Below are positions 34,106 through 40,107 of a stretch of 40,107 nucleotides of DNA, piece after piece. The stretch's first letter is position 1. Each line of letters starts with the position of its first letter. The stretch is from a bacterium UBP8_UBA817 (GTDB lineage: Bacteria > Margulisbacteria > Marinamargulisbacteria > SXXA01 > SICP01). The DNA is taken from the NCBI GenBank assembly GCA_945898045.1, contig CAMDGG010000002.1, positions 83,231 through 123,337 of the forward strand, written 5' to 3'. The notes under the pieces were generated by a model. That model did not search any database. It was not told where the DNA came from and was given only the letters and a program-made list of their open reading frames with translations. Position numbers and translations under genes: made by a program.

Positions 34106-37100
34106 CTAACTCACAAACCAAACCTGATTCGGCCCAACCAAATTTTCAATGTTCGAAAAACACTCCGCATCATCCGACACCCAATACTTTCGATGCGTCA
34201 AAATCGTCTGCGCGTCTGATCGCAAATAGACCGGAACAGACCCGCGATGCTTTCTAATAATCGCCTGCAATTCCGACAATATCTTTAAATCATCCACGCT
34301 GTCCACATCAATATAAAGCTGACGTTGCATCTGAGACTGATCCAACACCTCTAGCGTGTCACAACGCATCGATTTTTCTTCTTCGCCAAAACGAAGTCGG
34401 CCACGAACTTTCACAACCTGATCATCTTTAAACCAAGCCGCGTACTGATCAAACTGATCACTTTGAAATACCAGCACCGTCATCTCCGCATTAAAATCAG
34501 AGAGGCGTCCCACCAACATTTCTTGTTTATTTTTGCTAATGAGGCGACGACAATCCGACAAAATTCCCATCACCTCAACCCACTTACCATCTTCCGATGG
34601 CCCCAATTTCCCAATCGTTTTTGACATCCCAGACAACCGATCTTTATACGCATCAAGCGGATGGCCCGAAATATAAAGACCCAATAATTCTTTTTCCATC
34701 AACAACATTTCATGCGGACTAAACACACGATAATCGTCCGACTCATTTGAAAAAACCATTGGCGTTGATTGCGTCATACCACCAAATAAACTCACCTGGC
34801 CATTGCTCCGTTCTTTCACCGCAATTTGTGCTTGTTCCAACACATTTTCATAGGACGCCAATAGCTTTGATCGCTCACCAAACGCATCCATCGCGCCCGT
34901 CTTGATCAAACTTTCTACCACACGCTTATTCACCTGACGCAAATCCACCCGCATACAAAAATCAGACAAACTCGTAAACGGACCTTTATCAGATTCGCGC
35001 TGCGTAATAATGCTTTCAATCGCACCTTCACCCACGTTTTTAATCGCACCCAACCCAAATCTGATCCCACCCGGAACCACAGTAAAATCGTGCCGAGATT
35101 CCATAATTGACGGCGGCAAAATCGCAATTTTCATAGCCTTACATTCATCAATATAAAGCGACGTTTTATCGCTGACGCCGACAACGCTCGAAAGCAACGC
35201 CGCCATATAATCCACAGGATAATTCGCTTTTAAATAAGCAGTTTGATAAGAAATAAGCGCATAAGCCGCACTATGCGATTTATTAAATCCATACTCTGCA
35301 AACTTGTAACACAAGTCAAAAATACGCTTCGCTTTATCTAAGGGGACCTGTTTTTTCTCCGCGCCATCCATAAAGAGTTCGCGCATTTTATCCATCTCGG
35401 ATTTTTTCTTTTTACCCATCGCACGACGCAAGACATCCGCTTCTCCCAACGAGAATCCAGCCACCGTACTTGCAATCTGCATAACCTGTTCTTGATACAC
35501 AATCATGCCGTAGGTATCACTCAAAATCGGCTCTAACTCCGGCAAGTCGTACTTCACCACCGTCTCACCCAATTTATTAGAAACAAATTCGCTCACCATG
35601 CCCGATCCCAAAGGACCCGGACGATACAGCGCCAATAACGCGATAATATCTTCAAAAACTGTCGGCTTCATATCTTTAATCAGCTGACGCATCCCACGGC
35701 CTTCTAGCTGAAAAATCCCCGCCGTCTCGCCAGAACATAACAAGTCATACGTTTTTTGATCCGTTAAATCCAAAGCAATTAAATCGATCTCTACACCATG
35801 ATGGCGACGAATCAAACGCAACGCATCGTCCATCACCGTTAAGTTGCGAAGACCCAAAATATCCATCTTCAGCAAACCCACTTTCTCAAGCTCCACCATG
35901 GCATATTGCGTCGTCACCTGACCGTCATTGAGCGTCAACGGCACCACCGTAGAAAGGGGGTCACGAGAAATCACCACGCCCGCAGCATGTGTAGACGCAT
36001 GACGAGACACACCTTCCAACTCCGCACCAATCTCCAAAAGCTCACGAATTTCCGGCTTAGAATCCTGCAATTTCTGCAACTCAGGAACCTGCTCAATCGC
36101 CTCTGGAATACTGGTATATTGCCCCGGCACCGAAGGGATTAATTTTGCAAGTGGATCTACCTCTGAAAGCGGCACACTCAACACCCGGCCTACGTCTCGA
36201 ATAACCCCACGCGACGCCATCGTTCCAAACGTAATAATTTGAGACACACAATCAGACCCATATTTCTGCACAATATAGGCAATAACCTCGCCCCGACGAC
36301 GAATACAAAAGTCCAAATCCACGTCCGGCATTGACACCCGCTCAGGATTCAAAAACCGCTCAAAAAGCAAGTTATAGCGCAACGGATCAATCCGCGTAAT
36401 ATTCAACGCATACGCAATAATCGACCCCGCAGCAGAGCCCCGACCTGGGCCCACCGGAATCGATTCCCGATCACAAAAATTCAAAAAGTCGTAAATAATT
36501 AAAAAATAAGGTGCATACCCCATCTTAATAATGACGCCCATTTCATACGCCACACGCTTCCGAATTTCATCCGTAATCTCAGGATATTTCTTGGCAATGC
36601 CCTCTTCGACCAGGCGCTCCAAGTACGCTTCATTCGTCAAGCCATCCGGACATTCAAATCGTGGCAGCTGCACCTGATCTGTTTCCAAAACCAAATTACA
36701 CAGCCCCGCAATTTTAACCGTATTCGCAATCGCTTCCGCATCATCCGGAAACAACGCCACCATCGCATCAGGCGATTTAAAATAAGCCTCTTGCGTCTGA
36801 AATTGAAGCCGCGCATCATCTTCCAACCGCTTGCCCATCTGAATACAATTCAAAATATGCCGAAGCTTAGACCCGCTCTCGGTCGCATAATACACATCGT
36901 TAGTAACAACTAAAGATATATCAAGTTCAGCACCCAATAATCGGGATTCCCCATTCACCAAATCTTCCATCGGCAATCCCATTTTCTGGATGCCCAAATA
37001 AAAGTCTGGCCCATAAATTGCTTTCAAATCCACCGCCAATTTACGCGCTTCTTCCCCACGATTAGACCGAATCTGATACCCCACACTCCCATTCACCCCA

Positions 37101-37495
37101 GGAGAAATCGCAATCAACCCTTCCGAACGCTCACGCAAATGCGCCAAATCAATACGAGGCTTATAATAAAACCCCTGCAAATGCGACACCGTCACCAAAT
37201 GAATTAAATTCTGATACCCCACATAATCTTTACACAATAGAATGAGACGATCCAAACCACGCTCTTTCACCGTAATATCAGGCGCCACATACATCTCACA
37301 CCCAATAATTGGCTTCAAGCCCCGAGCTTTCGCCTGCAAATAAAAATCAATCACCCCATACATCACGCCATTATCTGTCAGAGCAACCGAAGACATCCCA
37401 CTCGCCTCCGCCGCATCCAAAATTTTAGGAATACGAAACGGACTTTCTAGAAGAGAGTAATCAGAGTGGCAGTGGAGGTGAACAAAAGAAGACAT
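34106..37495 (-). CDS. dnaE: DNA polymerase III alpha subunit
   Basis: A 1129-residue replicative polymerase (C family). The N-terminal PHP domain begins FVHLHCHSDYSLLESP. The polymerase site has GPGRGSAAGS and the catalytic aspartates in PDVDLDF. The fingers region contains MDILGLRNLTVMDDAL, GIFQLEGRGMRQLI and LALYRPGPLGSGM; FNKSHSAAYALISYQTAYLKA follows. Near the C-terminus are the HhH and OB-fold (VKVRGRLRFG). Length is slightly below the E. coli DnaE. A perfect TATAAT lies 14 bases before the ATG with no Shine-Dalgarno site. hisE and pirin follow on the same strand. Confidence 0.97.
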   Translation of the reverse strand: MSSFVHLHCHSDYSLLESPFRIPKILDAAEASGMSSVALTDNGVMYGVIDFYLQAKARGLKPIIGCEMYVAPDITVKERGLDRLILLCKDYVGYQNLIHLVTVSHLQGFYYKPRIDLAHLRERSEGLIAISPGVNGSVGYQIRSNRGEEARKLAVDLKAIYGPDFYLGIQKMGLPMEDLVNGESRLLGAELDISLVVTNDVYYATESGSKLRHILNCIQMGKRLEDDARLQFQTQEAYFKSPDAMVALFPDDAEAIANTVKIAGLCNLVLETDQVQLPRFECPDGLTNEAYLERLVEEGIAKKYPEITDEIRKRVAYEMGVIIKMGYAPYFLIIYDFLNFCDRESIPVGPGRGSAAGSIIAYALNITRIDPLRYNLLFERFLNPERVSMPDVDLDFCIRRRGEVIAYIVQKYGSDCVSQIITFGTMASRGVIRDVGRVLSVPLSEVDPLAKLIPSVPGQYTSIPEAIEQVPELQKLQDSKPEIRELLEIGAELEGVSRHASTHAAGVVISRDPLSTVVPLTLNDGQVTTQYAMVELEKVGLLKMDILGLRNLTVMDDALRLIRRHHGVEIDLIALDLTDQKTYDLLCSGETAGIFQLEGRGMRQLIKDMKPTVFEDIIALLALYRPGPLGSGMVSEFVSNKLGETVVKYDLPELEPILSDTYGMIVYQEQVMQIASTVAGFSLGEADVLRRAMGKKKKSEMDKMRELFMDGAEKKQVPLDKAKRIFDLCYKFAEYGFNKSHSAAYALISYQTAYLKANYPVDYMAALLSSVVGVSDKTSLYIDECKAMKIAILPPSIMESRHDFTVVPGGIRFGLGAIKNVGEGAIESIITQRESDKGPFTSLSDFCMRVDLRQVNKRVVESLIKTGAMDAFGERSKLLASYENVLEQAQIAVKERSNGQVSLFGGMTQSTPMVFSNESDDYRVFSPHEMLLMEKELLGLYISGHPLDAYKDRLSGMSKTIGKLGPSEDGKWVEVMGILSDCRRLISKNKQEMLVGRLSDFNAEMTVLVFQSDQFDQYAAWFKDDQVVKVRGRLRFGEEEKSMRCDTLEVLDQSQMQRQLYIDVDSVDDLKILSELQAIIRKHRGSVPVYLRSDAQTILTHRKYWVSDDAECFSNIENLVGPNQVWFVS

Positions 37496-37509
37496 CCCAA
37501 AATTTTAGC

Positions 37510-37515
37510 ATTATA
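37510..37515 (-). promoter_or_regulatory. -10 box before dnaE
   Basis: A perfect TATAAT on the minus strand, 14 bases before the dnaE ATG. The -35 region is poor (AGTTTC at 17-base spacing). The predicted leader would be about seven bases, without a ribosome-binding site. Confidence 0.45.
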
Positions 37516-37554
37516 CGAAAAGTTAGGGTATTGAAACTCTAGCCCCTTAGATTC

Positions 37555-38418
37555 CTAACACAATTTAATATTAGGATATGTATTACCCCATTCCCGCCCA
37601 AGAGCACACCGAACTTTATCTTGTTTATAAGTCAAACGAGCAGAAGATCCAGGCAAATATAAAGATACATCAAGATCAGATGCTCGAAATGCGGGCACCA
37701 ATTTCTCACCATCATTCCAATTATCGGTAAAGGTCACAGGTACAAAAATTTGGGTGCCAGGACTTTGAGTAGCAACATGATGAGCAGAATTCAGTCTATG
37801 ATTGCCATCGGCAGGCACTGTATAACTATCTGGAGTACCAATTAATTTTATGGGTGGAATTCCAAAACGTTCCCAAGCCTCAAGTGTATTTTCACTAGCT
37901 GCAGACAGAAATTCCGTTCTTACTCCAGGCCCCCCAAGGGTTTTTTTCACACCCTCATATATATTCTCATACGCCATCCAATGTATATCAGGTTTGGAAT
38001 ATGAAACTCCCACCAAGTAAGGAACCTGAACAGCAGTATCATCAAAAACAGCTATTCTCAATGTACCAATGTCAACCAAAGAATACTTTTGATTATTCAC
38101 TTCTCCCATTCCAACACTATTCTCCAAGCATTTCTTATAAAAGTTCTTGACCATACCTTCTGGAGGAGAGGAACTATGTTTTTCTACAAGGTTCTGACGT
38201 TCTGAATTAATTGAGCGCAAAAACCTCCCCGTCTCATCATTCCCCGCAACCGAAAAAACTCTATTTGAAAAAGTCTTTATTCCAGCTAAAGCTGTATCCA
38301 ATCCGTTCAGATTCCCAGAAAAATAAAGTTTGCCCTCACTAATTTCTAATTTGAGATCAGGAAACCTTTGGAAAACAGCTTCTAATCGAGACGTATCAAT
38401 AGGACCCAATCCCAACAA
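37555..38418 (-). CDS. ParB-fold-like protein, N-terminal part disrupted
   Basis: The clear reading frame gives 287 residues from a TTG at 38418, but the same frame stays open to 38631 and reads as protein (YKSRFSGKDRTGIVHEV, SFIIERSDETIKK), so this start is an artefact of missing 5' continuity. The C-terminal part (about residues 185-230) contains IPPIKLIGTPDSY, then VPADGNHRLNSAHHVA and IFVPVTF. The D-G-N-H-R pattern is typical of ParB/sulfiredoxin-like domains. Nothing else is recognised. A signal-peptide-like start with a good ribosome-binding site lies at 38693 in another frame, beyond a 13-base G tract. It is probably a pseudogene or a phase-variable gene; the ParB-like call is tentative. 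Confidence 0.55.
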   Translation of the reverse strand: MLGLGPIDTSRLEAVFQRFPDLKLEISEGKLYFSGNLNGLDTALAGIKTFSNRVFSVAGNDETGRFLRSINSERQNLVEKHSSSPPEGMVKNFYKKCLENSVGMGEVNNQKYSLVDIGTLRIAVFDDTAVQVPYLVGVSYSKPDIHWMAYENIYEGVKKTLGGPGVRTEFLSAASENTLEAWERFGIPPIKLIGTPDSYTVPADGNHRLNSAHHVATQSPGTQIFVPVTFTDNWNDGEKLVPAFRASDLDVSLYLPGSSARLTYKQDKVRCALGREWGNTYPNIKLC

Positions 38419-38693
38419 ATTCCAATCAAGGGGATCAGGAACTGGTGGCTTAAGTTCATCTTTCGCGTCGTGAAACAGCGTTAAACTTTTACTAGGTACA
38501 GCTGTTTTTTTAATGGTTTCATCCGAACGTTCGATGATAAACGATTGTGTGCCATTTGGATTACTTATAACCTCATGTACAATACCCGTCCTATCTTTCC
38601 CTGAAAATCTACTTTTATAAGTTACCTTAGCTCATAGCGTTACCCCCCCCCCCCCGAAATAGCAATTATTTTTAACAGTAATTTTTTAACCAT
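38419..38693 (-). pseudogene. Separated 5' part of the ParB-like gene
   Basis: AAGGAG precedes an ATG at 38693 that opens MVKKLLLKIIAIS, a typical signal-peptide start. A run of 13 G follows and TAA comes directly after it. The main frame downstream resumes at 38631 after a TGA (38632-38634). Changing the G count alone does not restore the gene: with 14 G the frame meets that TGA, and with 12 or 15 it meets TAA a few codons on. At least two lesions, or a sequence error near the homopolymer, are needed to explain it. Confidence 0.6.
38643..38655 (+). repeat. Homopolymer of 13 C
   Basis: Thirteen C in a row on the plus strand (G on the coding strand), the longest mononucleotide run of G/C in the window. 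It sits just after the presumed signal-peptide start of the ParB-like gene. Runs of this kind are typical contingency (phase-variation) sites and also typical places for assembly errors. Confidence 0.9.
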
Positions 38694-38845
38694 CTCTATC
38701 TCCTTGAAAAATCTTTGTATTAAATGATCGATAAAAAGCGCACGGAATTGCACCCATAGTTTCCATTTATTTCCCCAGTTCAAGAAAATCTAAACCTTGA
38801 GCGTCTTATTTTATTCAAAAAAACACATAATAAAGCACCATGCCC

Positions 38846-38874
38846 TTGCACCAATCCCGAAAAAACCATACGCT
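38846..38874 (+). promoter_or_regulatory. Promoter of DUF4143 ATPase 3, leaderless type
   Basis: TTGCAC (38846-38851), 17-base spacer, TACGCT (38869-38874), then six bases to the ATG at 38881. It supports that ATG over an in-frame TTG at 38797. I saw no further clear element in 38694-38845. Confidence 0.4.
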
Positions 38875-38880
38875 TACGGA

Positions 38881-40062
38881 ATGAACTCCGAAAAAAACAG
38901 GATTATTCGTACATTAAAAATGGAATTGCCCCAGGGACAAACCGCTTTTTTATGGGGCCCTAGAAAAACAGGTAAGTCTACTTTCCTAAAGTCTCAATTT
39001 CCAAAGAGCCTCTATTTTGACCTACTAGATTCCGATCTCTATTTTCGATGGTCAAAACGCCCAGCTTTATTTCGAGAAGAAATTTTGGCTTTACCAGAAA
39101 CTACTTTAAACCATCCCATCATCATAGATGAGGTACAACGTGTCCCAGAATTACTCAACGAAATCCATTGGCTCATCGAAAATTCAAAAGCCTATTTTAT
39201 CTTATGTGGATCAAGCGCCAGAAAACTCAAAAAAGCAGACACCAATTTATTGGGAGGCAGAGCATGGCGATTTGCCTTTTTCCCTTTGGTTTACACAGAA
39301 ATCCCAGACCTAGATTTACTACAAGTGTTTCAAAAGGGATTAGTCCCTTCACATTATTTGGGCTCCCACCCCGAACGCGCCCTAACCGCCTATATCCACG
39401 ACTATCTCCATCATGAAATACAAATGGAAGGCCTCGTAAGACACTTACCCGATTTCTCTCGATTTCTATCCAGCTTTGCTTATTCAAATGGAGAACTAAC
39501 CAATTTCTCAAATATTGCCAGAGATTGCGGCATCGATTCAAAAACAGTCAAAGCCTACTATCAGATTTTAGTAGACACCCTATTAGGGTATTTTGTATTG
39601 CCATTTACCCAAAAACAAAGCAGAAAAGTATTATCCGAAATGCCAAAATTTTATCTATTTGATGTCGGCGTAGCACATTTTTTATCACAAAAAACCATAC
39701 TCTCTCTAAAAGGTTCAGAGGCGGGAAAAGCCTTCGAACACTACATTTTAACCGAGCTCATGGCCTACAAACACCTACACGAAAAACGATTTGATATTTG
39801 CTTCTGGAGAACCAGATCTGGTCTAGAAGTAGATTTTATTTTAGGCAACGCACAAATAGCCATTGAAACAAAAATAACAGAAACCGTTCAAAAACAAGAT
39901 CTCAAAGGACTCATCGCTTTCTTACAAGATTTCCCCAATGCAAAAGCAATAGTGGTCTCACTAGATCCCCGCCCCCGACTCGTTTCCACTCCCGCAGGTA
40001 CCATACAAATACTTCCCTGGAGACAGTTCTTGCAAGCACTCTGGGAAGATAAAATCTATTAG
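38881..40062 (+). CDS. DUF4143-family AAA ATPase 3
   Basis: A 393-residue AAA_14 plus DUF4143 protein. Walker A is GPRKTGKS (26-33), Walker B HPIIIDEVQRV, sensor-like LCGSSARKL, then GGRAWRFAFFPLVYTEI. The middle has the winged-helix-like segment NIARDCGIDSKTVKAYYQIL, and FYLFDVGVAHFL follows. The C-terminal signature is kept: LEVDFIL then IAIETKIT (E-x-D...E-x-K). It is more like ATPase 2 than ATPase 1 in retaining that motif. Family members are often scattered through bacterial genomes in several copies; function is unsettled. Nothing is visible in the last 45 bases of the window. Confidence 0.87.
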   Translation: MNSEKNRIIRTLKMELPQGQTAFLWGPRKTGKSTFLKSQFPKSLYFDLLDSDLYFRWSKRPALFREEILALPETTLNHPIIIDEVQRVPELLNEIHWLIENSKAYFILCGSSARKLKKADTNLLGGRAWRFAFFPLVYTEIPDLDLLQVFQKGLVPSHYLGSHPERALTAYIHDYLHHEIQMEGLVRHLPDFSRFLSSFAYSNGELTNFSNIARDCGIDSKTVKAYYQILVDTLLGYFVLPFTQKQSRKVLSEMPKFYLFDVGVAHFLSQKTILSLKGSEAGKAFEHYILTELMAYKHLHEKRFDICFWRTRSGLEVDFILGNAQIAIETKITETVQKQDLKGLIAFLQDFPNAKAIVVSLDPRPRLVSTPAGTIQILPWRQFLQALWEDKIY

Positions 40063-40107
40063 TACCTCTCGACAAATTTCCCTGATAAATATTTATGAAT
40101 CACACTA

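Noticed and set aside
1-40107. tRNA, rRNA, CRISPR array or insertion sequence
   Set aside because: Gaps between genes are mostly under 170 bases and none shows a cloverleaf, regular repeat-spacer pattern, transposase or flanking terminal inverted repeats.

Overview
The window looks like a compact chromosome segment from a Gram-negative bacterium of moderate to low GC. Evidence for two membranes is a TolC-type outer-membrane channel beside a heavy-metal RND pump. The genes are tightly packed, with many overlaps of 1 to 31 bases and no gene-free stretch over 300 bases. I cannot assign a phylum. Single-chain pyruvate carboxylase, GatCAB, Hanks-type kinases, Sel1/WD40 secreted protein and several DUF4143 ATPases would fit many under-sampled or host-associated lineages.

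Layout. 1-1765: two tandem Ser/Thr kinases on the minus strand (the first cut by the window edge), each behind an almost identical 96-bp leader, then holA. 2777-4697: a ComEA-like DNA-binding protein and a DUF4143 ATPase on plus. 4700-8260: pyruvate carboxylase on minus. 8431-14066: plus-strand genes for a paired small transporter plus aminotransferase, two proteins of unknown function leading into a cysteine desulfurase, and malic enzyme. 14093-17621: a secreted WD40/Sel1 protein overlapping a small TPR protein. 17625-21011: three minus-strand genes with no recognisable family. 21229-25090: the gatC-gatA-gatB operon, interrupted by a VapBC-like toxin-antitoxin pair. 25156-31764: a metal-efflux operon (His-rich membrane protein, HME-RND pump, His-rich periplasmic protein, TolC, CNNM/CorC protein) with no membrane-fusion subunit. 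31803-32930: a second DUF4143 ATPase. 32999-37495: pirin, an isolated hisE flanked by GC-rich palindromes, and dnaE. 37555-38693: a ParB-fold-like gene broken near a 13-base C/G homopolymer. 38881-40062: a third DUF4143 ATPase.

Regulatory theme. Many genes that should begin transcripts have a sigma70-like promoter whose -10 box ends only 6 to 10 bases before the ATG, usually with no Shine-Dalgarno sequence. Genes inside operons generally carry clear AGGAG-type sites. This suggests common use of leaderless mRNAs. Two of the three DUF4143 ATPase promoters also overlap inverted repeats that could be operators.

Metabolically, pyruvate carboxylase, malic enzyme and aspartate aminotransferase connect pyruvate, oxaloacetate/malate and aspartate, and GatCAB would correct mischarged Glu-tRNA(Gln) and/or Asp-tRNA(Asn). 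The items most worth a second look are the toxin-antitoxin pair inside gatCAB, the adaptor-less metal pump operon, the duplicated kinase leaders, the homopolymer-disrupted gene, and the three-gene cluster of unknown function.
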